Source: an uncultured Lachnospiraceae bacterium
GTDB taxonomy: Bacteria > Bacillota > Clostridia > Lachnospirales > Lachnospiraceae
Assembly: GCA_900548905.1 (NCBI GenBank)
Contig: URMK01000018.1
Location: 38,750-102,749, forward strand
Reading direction: 5' to 3'
DNA: 64,000 nucleotides
A program made the translations under genes and the position numbers. Under the pieces are notes generated by a model that saw only the letters and a list, made by a program, of their open reading frames with translations, made no database searches and was not told the DNA's origin. Position 1 is the stretch's first letter, and each line of letters starts with the position of its first letter. Below are positions 33,352 to 43,237 of this stretch, piece by piece.

Positions 33352-36300
33352 GTGTCATTGCGTTTTTATACAGGAGCGTCCGGGGCAGGGAAAAGCACAG
33401 GGCTTTACCGGGAAATTACCCGTCGTTCCATGGAGGAGCCGAACCGGAATTTTTTTATTATCGTGCCCGACCAGTTTACGATGCAGACCCAGATGGATCT
33501 GGTGACGATGCATCCTGACAGGGGGATTATGAATATCGACGTACTCAGCTTCGGAAGGCTTTCCCACAGGATTATGGAAGAGGTGGGGGCGGATGAGAGG
33601 CCGGTGCTGGACGATACGGGCAAGAGCCTTGTGCTCCGTAAAATAGCAGGGAAACTGAAGGGGGAGACATCCGTTATCGGAGGGAACCTGAATAAGACCG
33701 GATATATCCATGAAGTGAAATCGGCGATATCGGAGTTCATGCAGTACGGGATCGGTATGGAGGAACTGGAGAAGCTGACGGATTATGCCCGTAAAAAAGG
33801 GCAGCTCTATCACAAGCTGAAGGATCTTGGCGTTCTTTATCAGGGGTTCCGTGAATATATACGGGAAAAATATATCACCACCGAGGAAACACTGGATGTG
33901 CTGGCCAGGCTGCTTCCCCGGTCGACCCTGGTGAGGGGGAGCGTGATCGCATTCGACGGGTTTACCGGGTTTACGCCGGTACAGAACCGGGTGCTGCAGC
34001 AGCTGATGGGGCTGGCGGACGAGGTGATCGTTTCTGTGGTTATGGACGGATCAGAGGATATGTATGAGGAGAAGGAGGAGCAGAACCTTTTTCATCTGAG
34101 TAAAAAGACGGTGGTGTCTTTAAGCCGCCTGGCGGCGGAGGCAGGTGTGGCACGGGGGGAGGATGTCATCCTGAACCAGAATCCGGTACCCAGATTCCGG
34201 GAGAATCCTTCTATGGCACATCTGGAAAAGCAGCTGTTCCGTTATCCCTGCAAGCCTTACGAAGGAGAAGCCCGGATACGGATTATGGAGGCGTCCACCC
34301 AGCAGGAGGAGGTCCGGCAGGTGTGCATTGCCATCCGGGAATATTTACGCCGGACAGGGAACTGTTACCGGGATGTGGCTGTGATTGCCGGGGATCTGGG
34401 GGCGTATGCCAGCTTTCTGGAACGGACGGCGGCCCTGTATGACATTCCTCTTTACCTGGATCAGACAAGAGGGATTGTCCTGAACCCTTTTATTGAATAT
34501 CTGAAAAGCGCCCTGCAGATTGTGACCAGGAATTTTACCTATGAATCGGTCTTTCACTATATCCGCAGCGGGCTGGCGGATTTTACGCCGGAGGAAGCCG
34601 ACCGGCTGGAAAATTATGTGCTCGCCACCGGGGTGAGGGGGAAAAAAAGATGGCAGGCCATGTTTGTGCGCAAAACGCCCGATATGGATAATGAACTGGA
34701 AATGCTGGAAGAGCTGAATGAGAGCAGGCGGAGGCTGATGGATCAGATGGAGCCTCTGATGCAGTCCTTTACGGATACCCGTTCTCTTGTGACGGGGCTG
34801 TATTCTTTTATAGAAAAAAATGAGGTACAGCGTAAGCTGGGGGTCTATGAGGAGCAGTTTGCGGAGGAAGGGGATGCGGTTAAGGAAAGGGAATATGCCC
34901 AGATTTACAGGCTTGTTATGGATCTTCTGGACAGCTTTGTGGAACTGATCGGGGATGAGCCGGTAAAAATGGATGAATTTTCCCAGATTCTGGAGGCCGG
35001 CTTCCAGGAAATCCAGGTAGGGACCATTCCCCGGAACGTGGATCGCGTTGTGGCGGGGGATATGGAGCGGACCCGTCTGAAACAGGTGAAAGCGCTGTTT
35101 TTCCTTGGGGTCAATGACGGCTATATCCCCAAAGCGGCGGGAAGCGGCGGGATCATATCGGATATGGATCGGGAATTCCTGGCGGAAAGCGGGATGGAGC
35201 TGGCGCCTACTCCCAGGCAGCAGATGTATATCCAGAAGCTTTACCTGTATATGAATATGACAAAGCCGTCGGACACGCTGTATCTGTCCTATGCCAGGAT
35301 GAGCAGCGAAGGGCGTTCCATGAGGCCTGCTTATTTGATCGATACGGTGAAAAAGCTGTTTCCTTCCATTCGGGTGGAAAAGCCGGAGGAGCTTCCAAAG
35401 CTTGTCCAGGTGCAGACGCTGGAGGACGGCAGGGACGGATTTGTCCAGGGGCTGCGCAGGTTTGCGGACGGCAGGATGGAAAGGGGCGGGGAGGACGAAC
35501 AGAATTTCCGGCACCTTTATCAGATCTATGCCGGGGCGGAGAAAACCCGGGAATGGGCCGGGAGCATGAGTGATAAGGCCTTTTACAGCTACCGGGACAG
35601 GCCTCTGGCCAGAGAGGCGGCCCTGGCTTTGTTCGGGCGCACACTTTTGGGAAGTGTAAGCCGCCTGGAGCAGTATGCATCCTGTGCCTATGCCCATTTC
35701 CTGCAGTATGGACTGATGCTGAAGGAACGGGACGGGTACAGCTTTGAGGATGTGGATATGGGAAATATATTTCATGGGGTTCTGGAGATTTTCGGGGACA
35801 AGCTGAAGGAACACGGCTGGAACTGGTTTGATTTTCCCAAAGAAGAAGGGGAACGGCTGGTGGAGGAAGCGGTGGAGGCCTACGCGGTGACCTATGGGGA
35901 GGCTGTCCTTTTTGACAATGCACGGAACCAGTATGTGATAACGAGGCTGAAGCGGATCCTGAAACGGACGGTGGCGACGCTGCAGTATCAGTTGAAGAAA
36001 GGGGCATTCCGCCCGGAACAGTTTGAAGTCTCCTTCTCCGTCCTGGAGGATCTGGAATCGGTGAATATTGCCCTTACGGGGGAAGAAAAGCTGCGCCTGC
36101 GGGGGCGGATTGACCGTGTGGACGTATGTGAAGAGGAAGAAAAGGTCTACGTAAAAGTTATTGATTATAAGTCCGGGAACCGGGATTTCAGCCTTGCGGC
36201 CTTGTATTACGGGCTGCAGCTGCAGCTGGTGGTCTATATGAACGCCGCTGTGGAAATGGAAGAAAAACGGTATCCGGATCGGTTGGTGGTGCCTGCGGCC

Positions 36301-36828
36301 ATGCTGTATTACCGGGTGCATGACCCCATTGTGGAGGGGGACGAAACATTAGATGAGGAACAGATCCGGGAAAAAATCCTGGCAGGGCTGCGCATGACCG
36401 GTGTGGTGAACGCGGACGAGGCTGTTGTAGCCAGCCTGGACGGGGCATTCGGGACCAAATCCGATGTCATTCCCGTGGAACGCAAAAAAGACGGTTCTTT
36501 CAGCGCCCGATCCAGCATTTTGCAGGAAAATGATTTCCGGGTTATTTCCGATTATGTCAATCTGAAAATCAAAGAAATCGGCAAGGGCATCCTGGACGGA
36601 AACATTGCCCTGAACCCGTATGTACAGGGGAGCGGCCAGTCGGCAAAGGATGCATGCACATACTGCCCTTATAGCAGGGTGTGCGGATTCGACCGGAAAA
36701 TACCGGGGTTCCGGAAGCGTGAGCTGGAAAAACTGGAGGAAGAGGAAGCGCTGGAAAAGATTAAGAAAGCGTTGGAAGGAGCAGGAAATGGCAGTGACAT
36801 TTACACCGGATCAGCAGGCGACCATTGA
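33352..36828 (+). CDS. addB: helicase-exonuclease subunit AddB
   Basis: This 1158-residue protein is the AddB subunit of the RecBCD-like helicase-nuclease that processes double-strand breaks toward Chi. It opens LRFYTGASGAGKST (Walker A), then FFIIVPDQFTMQTQ. The PD-(D/E)XK nuclease core KVIDYKSGNRDF lies near residue 937. The four Fe-S cluster cysteines are one near residue 780 (ASCAYAHF) and three near 1103-1112 (CTYCPYSRVC). It starts with GTG behind ACAGGAGGGATAATC. Its 3' end overlaps addA by 41 bp. Confidence 0.95.
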   Translation: MSLRFYTGASGAGKSTGLYREITRRSMEEPNRNFFIIVPDQFTMQTQMDLVTMHPDRGIMNIDVLSFGRLSHRIMEEVGADERPVLDDTGKSLVLRKIAGKLKGETSVIGGNLNKTGYIHEVKSAISEFMQYGIGMEELEKLTDYARKKGQLYHKLKDLGVLYQGFREYIREKYITTEETLDVLARLLPRSTLVRGSVIAFDGFTGFTPVQNRVLQQLMGLADEVIVSVVMDGSEDMYEEKEEQNLFHLSKKTVVSLSRLAAEAGVARGEDVILNQNPVPRFRENPSMAHLEKQLFRYPCKPYEGEARIRIMEASTQQEEVRQVCIAIREYLRRTGNCYRDVAVIAGDLGAYASFLERTAALYDIPLYLDQTRGIVLNPFIEYLKSALQIVTRNFTYESVFHYIRSGLADFTPEEADRLENYVLATGVRGKKRWQAMFVRKTPDMDNELEMLEELNESRRRLMDQMEPLMQSFTDTRSLVTGLYSFIEKNEVQRKLGVYEEQFAEEGDAVKEREYAQIYRLVMDLLDSFVELIGDEPVKMDEFSQILEAGFQEIQVGTIPRNVDRVVAGDMERTRLKQVKALFFLGVNDGYIPKAAGSGGIISDMDREFLAESGMELAPTPRQQMYIQKLYLYMNMTKPSDTLYLSYARMSSEGRSMRPAYLIDTVKKLFPSIRVEKPEELPKLVQVQTLEDGRDGFVQGLRRFADGRMERGGEDEQNFRHLYQIYAGAEKTREWAGSMSDKAFYSYRDRPLAREAALALFGRTLLGSVSRLEQYASCAYAHFLQYGLMLKERDGYSFEDVDMGNIFHGVLEIFGDKLKEHGWNWFDFPKEEGERLVEEAVEAYAVTYGEAVLFDNARNQYVITRLKRILKRTVATLQYQLKKGAFRPEQFEVSFSVLEDLESVNIALTGEEKLRLRGRIDRVDVCEEEEKVYVKVIDYKSGNRDFSLAALYYGLQLQLVVYMNAAVEMEEKRYPDRLVVPAAMLYYRVHDPIVEGDETLDEEQIREKILAGLRMTGVVNADEAVVASLDGAFGTKSDVIPVERKKDGSFSARSSILQENDFRVISDYVNLKIKEIGKGILDGNIALNPYVQGSGQSAKDACTYCPYSRVCGFDRKIPGFRKRELEKLEEEEALEKIKKALEGAGNGSDIYTGSAGDH

Positions 36829-39800
36829 GGCAAGAAACAGCAGCATTCTGGTATCGGCGGCAGCCGGCAGCGGAAAGACGGCCGTTTTGGTGGAACGGAT
36901 CATACAGATGGTGAGCGATGGGAAACATCCGGTGGATATTGACAGGCTTCTGGTGGTTACCTTTACCAATGCGGCGGCGGCCCAGATGAGGGAACGGATT
37001 ACCCAGGCGCTTTCCGCCAGAGTGGATGAGAATCCGGGCAACGCCCATCTGCTTAAGCAGCTGACGCTGATTCATAATGCCCAGATAACGACGATAGACA
37101 GCTTCTGCCTCTATATTATACGGAATCATTTTGATGAAATCGATCTGGATCCGGATTTCCGGGTGGCGGATGACGGGGAAATCAGGCTGCTGATGCAGGA
37201 CGTGCTGGCTCAGATGCTGGAGGAATATTTTACAAAGGGGGAAGAAGATTTTCTCGCCTGTGTGGAATATTTTGCACCGACAGGGAAGGAAAAACGTCTG
37301 GAGGAACAGATTTTAGGACTGTATGAATTCGCCATGAGCTATCCCTGGCCGGGCGAATGGCTGGAAGAACACGGCGGGGATTATGCGGTTTCCCCGGAGA
37401 ATATGGAACAATGCCGATGGGTGGAACTGCTTGAGGAATATGTGTATACCATGCTGGGAGAAGCGGCGGACAGCCTGGAACAGGCCCTGACGATCAGCAG
37501 GGAGCCGGATGGCCCTTATATGTATCTGGATACCCTGGAGGAGGACAAAAGTACCCTGGAACGCCTGATGGCGGCAAAAAGCCTTCAGGAGCTGTATGAA
37601 GGCTTTTCCGGGCTGTCCTTCGGCAGGATCAGCTCCAAAAAAGATACCGGCGTGTCCCCTGAAAAAAGGGAACGGGCCAAGGAAATACGGGGTGTTGTGA
37701 AGGATTTGCTGGGCGGGCTGGCGAAGAAATATTTTTATGCCTCTCCCCGGTCCCAGGCGGAACGTATGGCGGCCTGCGCCCCGTATGTATCCTGCCTTTT
37801 ATCTTTGACCGACGATTTCCGGATCCGTCTGGATGCGAAAAAGCGGGAAAAAAATCTCATGGATTTCCATGATATGGAGCATATGGCCCTGCGGATACTC
37901 ACGGAAAAAAGGGAGGATGGGGTATATCCCACAGCTGCAGCCCGGGATATGCGGGATTATTACGCGGAAATCATGATCGACGAATACCAGGACAGCAACC
38001 TGGTGCAGGAATATCTGCTGAAAAGTATTTCCGGGGAAGAGGACGGCAGATTCAACCGGTTTATGGTCGGGGATGTGAAGCAGAGCATTTATAAATTCCG
38101 TCTGGCCAGGCCGGAGCTGTTCATGGAGAAGTTTGAACGCTACGGGAAAGACGGGGGGAAAGAACGCCGCATTGACCTGAAACAGAATTTCAGAAGCCGG
38201 CATCAGGTGACGGACAGCGTCAATGCCTGCTTTTCCGTGCTGATGGGACGGGATTTGGGGGGCGTGGAATACGATAAGGATGCCGCGCTGTATCCCGGAG
38301 CCGTTTTCCCGGAGCCGGAAGGGGGAGAAGAGGACGTGTACCGTACCGAAGTGCTGCTCACCCTGGCGGAAGAGGACGGTCTGGAGGACCGGGAACGGGA
38401 AGCGCTGGCAGTTGCGGGTAAAATCCGCCGGATAGTGGGGAGACTGCCGGTGGCGGATAAGGACACCGGCGGCCTGCGGCCTGCCGGCTATGGGGATATT
38501 GTCATCCTGCTTAGGACCACGGCAGGTTGGGATGAGGTATTCAAAACGGTGCTGGAGAAAAGCGGCATTCCTGTTTATATCACTTCGAAAACCGGCTATT
38601 TTGCGGCGACGGAGGTGCAGACCATACTGAATTTCCTGAAAGTGCTTGGAAACTCCCTTCAGGACATCCCTCTTTTCGGTGTGCTGAAATCGGATGCGGC
38701 AGGTTTTACCGATGAGGATATTGCCTGCATGAAGGCGGAAATGGGCGGCGTGGGGCGGCGGCTTTATACCTGCCTGACCGACTATGCCCGGCAAGGCAGC
38801 AGGGAGGAGCTTTGTAGGAAAGCCGCCCGTTTTCACGACATGCTGGATCGGTTCCGGCGGTATGTTGCTTATATGCCTATCCATCAGCTTATGGAACAGT
38901 TCCTTCGGGAAACCGGTTACCTGTACACCATATCCGCCCTGCCCGGCGGGGAGCAGCGCAGGGCCAATGTGGAAATGCTTCTTGCAAAGGCGGAAAATTT
39001 CGAGAAAACAAGCTATTTCGGTCTGTTCCATTTTATCCGCTACATGGAGCAGGTGGAAAAATACAATATCGATTACGGGGAAGCCAACATACAGGACGAA
39101 AATGCGGACACCGTGCGGATCATGAGCATCCATAAATCCAAGGGACTGGAATTTCCCGTCTGCTTCGTTTCCGGGCTGTCCAAGAAATTCAACATGCAGG
39201 ATACCAGCAAGCCGGTGATAATGGACATGGATTACGGAATTGCCCTTGATTTTATTGACATAGAATCCCGGGTGAAGGGAAACACCCTGAAGAAAAGCGT
39301 GCTTTCCGGCAAGCTGCGCAGGGACAGTCTGGGAGAAGAGCTTCGTGTTTTATATGTGGCCATGACCAGGCCCCAGGAAAAACTGATCCTTACCGGCAGC
39401 TGCAAGGATGGGGAAAAGGTGGACCGGATCCTGGAAGAGGGGGCTATGAAGAGGAACATGGCAGACAACCGTCTGCGCTTCCTGACACGCAGCGAGGCAT
39501 CCTCCTACCTGGACTGGCTTCTTCCCGCCTGGGCTGTCTGCGGTCAGGAGGTGGAAATACTTACGGCGGCGGATCTGCTGCAGGATCATATGGAAGAGGA
39601 ACAGGGGAAGGAATCTCTGAAACAGAGACTGCAGCGTTTTGAAAAGGAAGCGCTGGAGGGAAAGCAGGAAGAAGGGGAGGAGGTCCGTCTGCTCCGGGAA
39701 CGGATGGAAAGTGTGTATCCCCATGAGAACCTGAAAAATTTGTATACCAAGACGACGGTTTCCGAACTGAAAAAAGCGGGTATGGAGGAAGCGGCGGAAG

Positions 39801-40450
39801 AAGCCTGGCATCTGTTTAAAGAAAAAGAGATAGTTCCTTACCTGCCCCGTTTTATCCGGGAAGAAGAGAAGGTGAGCCCAACAGCCAGAGGAAGCGCCTA
39901 CCATAAAGCTCTGGAGGTGTTCCCTTTTGAATGCCTGATACAGGAAACGGAATCCGGACCTGTAAGCCGGGAAAGAGTGGAGGAGCTGCTTAATCAGATG
40001 GTCGGGGAGGGCAGGCTCAGCCGGGAATTCCGGGCTGCGGTAAGCCCGGATAAAATGGCCGGGTTCCTGTCGTCCGGCCTTGCCTTACGGATGGCCCGGG
40101 CTGCGGTTGGGAACAAGCTTCATAAAGAGCAGCCCTTTGTGCTGGGGCTGCCGGCAAGCACGCTGAATCCCGAATTTCCCCAGGAGGAAACCCTGCTTAT
40201 CCAGGGGATTATTGACGTATATCTGGAAGAGGAGGACGGCCTGGTGGTTGCCGATTATAAAACGGATGCGGTCACCCGGGCGCAGGAGCTGGTGAACCGG
40301 TACCGGGTACAGCTGGATTATTATGCCAGGGCATTGGAGCAGCTGACGGGCAGGCGGGTGAAGGAGAAGATTATTTATTCGTTTGCGCTGGCGGAGGAAG
40401 TGGTACTTGACAGTACTGCCGGATTCGGGCAAGGGGGCCGTGAACGGTAA
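36788..40450 (+). CDS. addA: helicase-exonuclease subunit AddA
   Basis: This 1220-residue UvrD-type helicase with a C-terminal RecB-family nuclease is the partner of AddB. Visible parts are the Q motif FTPDQQATIEARNSSILVSA, Walker A AAAGSGKTAVL, Walker B MIDEYQDSN, motif V/VI-like IMSIHKSKGLEFPVCFVSGL and RVLYVAMTRPQEKLILTG, and the nuclease core VVADYKTDAV near the end. I start it at the ATG at 36788, preceded by GGAAGGAGCAGGAA. A longer upstream frame lies inside addB. The 41-bp overlap implies coupled translation of the two subunits. Confidence 0.95.
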   Translation: MAVTFTPDQQATIEARNSSILVSAAAGSGKTAVLVERIIQMVSDGKHPVDIDRLLVVTFTNAAAAQMRERITQALSARVDENPGNAHLLKQLTLIHNAQITTIDSFCLYIIRNHFDEIDLDPDFRVADDGEIRLLMQDVLAQMLEEYFTKGEEDFLACVEYFAPTGKEKRLEEQILGLYEFAMSYPWPGEWLEEHGGDYAVSPENMEQCRWVELLEEYVYTMLGEAADSLEQALTISREPDGPYMYLDTLEEDKSTLERLMAAKSLQELYEGFSGLSFGRISSKKDTGVSPEKRERAKEIRGVVKDLLGGLAKKYFYASPRSQAERMAACAPYVSCLLSLTDDFRIRLDAKKREKNLMDFHDMEHMALRILTEKREDGVYPTAAARDMRDYYAEIMIDEYQDSNLVQEYLLKSISGEEDGRFNRFMVGDVKQSIYKFRLARPELFMEKFERYGKDGGKERRIDLKQNFRSRHQVTDSVNACFSVLMGRDLGGVEYDKDAALYPGAVFPEPEGGEEDVYRTEVLLTLAEEDGLEDREREALAVAGKIRRIVGRLPVADKDTGGLRPAGYGDIVILLRTTAGWDEVFKTVLEKSGIPVYITSKTGYFAATEVQTILNFLKVLGNSLQDIPLFGVLKSDAAGFTDEDIACMKAEMGGVGRRLYTCLTDYARQGSREELCRKAARFHDMLDRFRRYVAYMPIHQLMEQFLRETGYLYTISALPGGEQRRANVEMLLAKAENFEKTSYFGLFHFIRYMEQVEKYNIDYGEANIQDENADTVRIMSIHKSKGLEFPVCFVSGLSKKFNMQDTSKPVIMDMDYGIALDFIDIESRVKGNTLKKSVLSGKLRRDSLGEELRVLYVAMTRPQEKLILTGSCKDGEKVDRILEEGAMKRNMADNRLRFLTRSEASSYLDWLLPAWAVCGQEVEILTAADLLQDHMEEEQGKESLKQRLQRFEKEALEGKQEEGEEVRLLRERMESVYPHENLKNLYTKTTVSELKKAGMEEAAEEAWHLFKEKEIVPYLPRFIREEEKVSPTARGSAYHKALEVFPFECLIQETESGPVSRERVEELLNQMVGEGRLSREFRAAVSPDKMAGFLSSGLALRMARAAVGNKLHKEQPFVLGLPASTLNPEFPQEETLLIQGIIDVYLEEEDGLVVADYKTDAVTRAQELVNRYRVQLDYYARALEQLTGRRVKEKIIYSFALAEEVVLDSTAGFGQGGRER

Positions 40451-40479
40451 TGAAATGACCGGGAAATTCAGGGAAACCA

Positions 40480-40508
40480 TTGCAAAAGGAATGAAAATCC
40501 GATATAGT
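40480..40508 (+). promoter_or_regulatory. promoter for the ECF transporter genes
   Basis: TTGCAA (40480-40485) and TATAGT (40503-40508) have 17-bp spacing. It predicts a transcription start near 40515 and a 5' leader of about 150 nt. Confidence 0.7.
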
Positions 40509-40514
40509 TAGTTG

Positions 40515-40668
40515 AGTAGGGAACTTCAATTTCCAGGAGCAACCGCTCCCGGGAACTGAGGGTTTCCGGCAAAAGGCTACATAAGAATGGCCTGCCGGGG
40601 AGTGTCCGCCTTGCCGGAAAAATCCGCAGCAGCGCCGTAACACACTTTTTTATGAGGAGGAGACCCAA
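40515..40668 (+). promoter_or_regulatory. structured 5' leader of unknown class (riboswitch candidate)
   Basis: The leader folds into a GGAGC/GCTCC hairpin and a long-range 10-bp helix TTTCCGGCAA with TTGCCGGAAA (about 40563-40620). The helix encloses an AGGC/GCCT stem and a GGGGAGTGTCCG segment. The AGGAGG ribosome site lies at the 3' end. I do not recognise it as a TPP, FMN, cobalamin, preQ1, purine or THF riboswitch. A vitamin or nucleobase sensor would fit the ECF genes that follow. Confidence 0.45.
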
Positions 40669-41223
40669 ATGAAACAGAAATTCGGTATCAAAGAAGTCGT
40701 AGCAATCGGCATCGGAACCGCACTTTTCATCGTTCTCACCAATGTACAGGTTCCTTTCGCCATCATCCCCAACACCGCTTTGCAGTCCAGAGTTGCTGTC
40801 CTGACTTTTTTCTCGGCAGTTTTCGGTCCTATCGTCGGCGGGGCTATCGGCCTGATCGGACATGCACTGGGGGATGCGCTTTTTTATGGAAGCGTTTGGT
40901 GGAGCTGGGTGTTCCCGGATGCCCTGTTCGGTATCCTGATGGGATTGTTTGCATCCAAGTATGCCATTAAGGACGGAGGCTTTAACGGTAAAGCGATTGC
41001 CCTGTTCAATGTTGTACAGATTATTGCCAATGCCCTTGCCTGGATTGTCCTCGCTCCTATCCTTGATATTTTGATTTATGCGGAGCCTTCCAACAAGGTA
41101 TTTACCCAGGGGGTTCTTGCATTTATCGGTAATATTCTGGTAGCGGCTGTACTGGGGACACTGCTCGCCCTGGCATATTCCAAGATTGGGGCGAAATCGT
41201 CAAGTTTATCCAAGGAAGATTAA
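40669..41223 (+). CDS. ECF transporter S component, UPF0397 family
   Basis: This 184-residue integral membrane protein has about six hydrophobic helices. FGIKEVVAIGIGTALFIVLT and VFGPIVGGAIGLIGHALGDA are the signatures of UPF0397 substrate-capture subunits. It would bind a micronutrient and hand it to the ECF module encoded next. The substrate is unknown. GAGGAGGAGACCCAA precedes the ATG. The stop codon lies inside a 17-bp tandem repeat, and a structured 300-bp gap follows before the ATPase gene. Confidence 0.88.
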   Translation: MKQKFGIKEVVAIGIGTALFIVLTNVQVPFAIIPNTALQSRVAVLTFFSAVFGPIVGGAIGLIGHALGDALFYGSVWWSWVFPDALFGILMGLFASKYAIKDGGFNGKAIALFNVVQIIANALAWIVLAPILDILIYAEPSNKVFTQGVLAFIGNILVAAVLGTLLALAYSKIGAKSSSLSKED

Positions 41224-41266
41224 CTTCCTCAGAAGATTAACTTCCTCAGAAGATTAATTTCCTAAG
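41216..41266 (+). repeat. three tandem 17-bp units at the S-component stop codon
   Basis: AAGATTAACTTCCTCAG occurs at 41216-41232 and 41233-41249, with a third diverged copy AAGATTAATTTCCTAAG at 41250-41266. The first unit contains the TAA stop (41221-41223), so extra units do not change the protein. Confidence 0.92.
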
Positions 41267-41344
41267 AAGTTTAGCTGGCAGGGCACCATACCTGCGGCAC
41301 AGCAGGCCCCACGAACTTAAATTCGGAGGCATAAGGGAAGAATA

Positions 41345-41406
41345 CCGGGAGGCATAGGTTCTGCCGTGGAAACGGTTCAGGGCCTGTGCCTCCGGGACTT
41401 CCCGAC
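41345..41406 (+). other. stem-loop between ECF S and A genes
   Basis: CCGGGAGGCATAGG can pair with CCTGTGCCTCCGGG across a spacer of about 34 nt. The 304-bp gap holds no gene. No T tract follows, so it may be an attenuator or a processing/stability structure that separates expression of the S component from the ECF module. Confidence 0.5.
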
Positions 41407-41527
41407 CGGATAGAATCCGTTGCCGCGGATCGCTGTACGCAGGAAGGAAAACACTCCGCAGCGGCCGGGATGGATGGCAGGCATAGCGGCCCGGCTCGTA
41501 GCCCGCGGAAATAAAGTGAGGTAAAAT

Positions 41528-43237
41528 ATGACCCCGATTATTGAATTCAAGGATTATACATTTAAATACCGTTCTCAGGTAGAACCGACGCTGTACAATA
41601 TAGACCTTGCGATATATCCGGGTGAGAAAGTCCTGATAGTGGGACCCTCCGGATCCGGAAAATCCACACTGGCCCATTGTATCAACGGTCTGGTTCCTTT
41701 TTCATTTCCGGGGGAAAGCCAGGGGACGCTGATTGTGGGGGGAGAGGATCCTTCGAAAGCAGGGATTTTTGGTATGTCCAAGCTGGTCGGCACTGTGCTC
41801 CAGGATACGGACGGACAGTTCATCGGCCTCACTGTGGCGGAGGATATCGCGTTCGCCTTGGAGAATGATTGTGTGCCTCAGGAGGAAATGTTTTCAAAGG
41901 TTGATGAAGTGGCAGAAATCGTGGATGTAAAATCACTGTTAAGCCATGCCCCCACGGAACTGTCAGGCGGGCAGAAGCAAAGAGTTTCCATGGCCGGCGT
42001 GCTGATAGATGACGTGGACATTCTGTTATTTGATGAACCTTTGGCCAATCTTGATCCGGCTACCGGGAAAAAAGCCATAGACTTAATAGATAAAATTAGC
42101 CGGACGACCGGTAAAACCGTGCTTATTATCGAACACAGGCTGGAGGATGCCCTATACCGGGATGTGGATCGGATTGTGGTAGTGGGAGAAGGCCGGATAG
42201 TCGCGGACAAAAAGCCGGACGAGCTGCTCTGTACGGACATCCTTGAGAAAGAAGGTATCCGGGAGCCGCTGTATATCACGGCTCTAAAGCATGCCGGCTG
42301 CGAAATTCTACGGGAAACCTGTCCCCAGCATATTGAAAGTATGGATCTGGAGCCTTACAAGGAAAAGATACAGGCATGGTTCCGAAAGGCCCAGCTTCCT
42401 CCTGCCCGGCCCGGAAAGGAATCGGCCCTGGAGGTGCTGGATTTGGATTTCTCCTATATTACAGGAAATCCGGTTCTCCGGAATATTGCATTTAAAATAG
42501 AAAAAGGGGAAATGCTCAGCATTGTAGGGAAAAACGGTGCAGGAAAAAGTACCCTTTCCAATCTGGTGTGCGGTTTTATTAACCCGGACAGAGGGAGCAT
42601 TCTGCTGGGCGGTACCGACATTTCCACCAAATCCATAAAGGAACGTGGCGAGGTAATCGGCCTTGTCATGCAGAATCCCAATCAGATGATCAGCAAACCT
42701 ATGATATATGATGAAGTGGCATTGGGGCTGGTGGTACGGGGCGTTCCCGAAGAAGAAGTGAAGGAACGGGTCTATGAAACTCTGAAGATCTGCGGCTTAT
42801 ATCCTTTCCGTAACTGGCCCGTCTCCGCACTGAGCTTCGGACAGAAAAAGAGGGTGACCATCGCCTCTATCCTCGTAATGAATCCGGAGGTCCTGATTCT
42901 GGACGAGCCTACGGCCGGACAGGATTTCAGGCATTATACGGAAATCATGGACTTCCTGAAGGAAATCAATGACCGCCTGGGGATTACCATTATCATGATT
43001 ACCCACGATATGCATCTGATGCTGGAATATACGGACCGGGCCATTGTCATTGCGGACGGTGAGCTGATAGCGGACGATATCCCCGCCAGAGTATTGACGA
43101 GTGAAACCATAGCGGATAAAGCATACCTGAAAAAAACATCGCTGTATGATCTGGCGGTGAGATGCGGGATCCCGGATCCTTCCGGTTTTGTAGAACGGTT
43201 TATCTATTATGAAAGAGAGGAGAGAGCCAATGGCTAG
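41528..43237 (+). CDS. ECF transporter double ATPase (fused EcfA-EcfA')
   Basis: This 569-residue protein has two complete ABC domains. The first has Walker A GPSGSGKST near residue 40, signature LSGGQKQR near 145 and LLFDEPLANLD. The second has GKNGAGKST near 335, the variant signature LSFGQKKR near 437 and LILDEPTAGQD. Such fusions supply both ATPases of an energy-coupling factor. GTGAGGTAAAAT precedes the ATG, and it overlaps the EcfT gene by 8 bp. UPF0397 S components are regularly found with this fused form, so the three genes form one dedicated transporter. Confidence 0.93.
   Translation: MTPIIEFKDYTFKYRSQVEPTLYNIDLAIYPGEKVLIVGPSGSGKSTLAHCINGLVPFSFPGESQGTLIVGGEDPSKAGIFGMSKLVGTVLQDTDGQFIGLTVAEDIAFALENDCVPQEEMFSKVDEVAEIVDVKSLLSHAPTELSGGQKQRVSMAGVLIDDVDILLFDEPLANLDPATGKKAIDLIDKISRTTGKTVLIIEHRLEDALYRDVDRIVVVGEGRIVADKKPDELLCTDILEKEGIREPLYITALKHAGCEILRETCPQHIESMDLEPYKEKIQAWFRKAQLPPARPGKESALEVLDLDFSYITGNPVLRNIAFKIEKGEMLSIVGKNGAGKSTLSNLVCGFINPDRGSILLGGTDISTKSIKERGEVIGLVMQNPNQMISKPMIYDEVALGLVVRGVPEEEVKERVYETLKICGLYPFRNWPVSALSFGQKKRVTIASILVMNPEVLILDEPTAGQDFRHYTEIMDFLKEINDRLGITIIMITHDMHLMLEYTDRAIVIADGELIADDIPARVLTSETIADKAYLKKTSLYDLAVRCGIPDPSGFVERFIYYEREERANG

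Noticed and set aside
34345..36321. 658-codon minus-strand open frame
   Set aside because: It is antisense to addB, rich in His/Pro/Arg from reversed codons, and without homology-like motifs.
36620..36787. Longer N-terminus for AddA
   Set aside because: The extra 56 residues are an Arg/Lys/Trp-rich shadow of addB. The ATG at 36788 has a strong ribosome site and gives the standard AddA start.
41216..41266. Possible CRISPR array
   Set aside because: The three 17-bp units are directly adjacent without spacers, and no cas genes are present.
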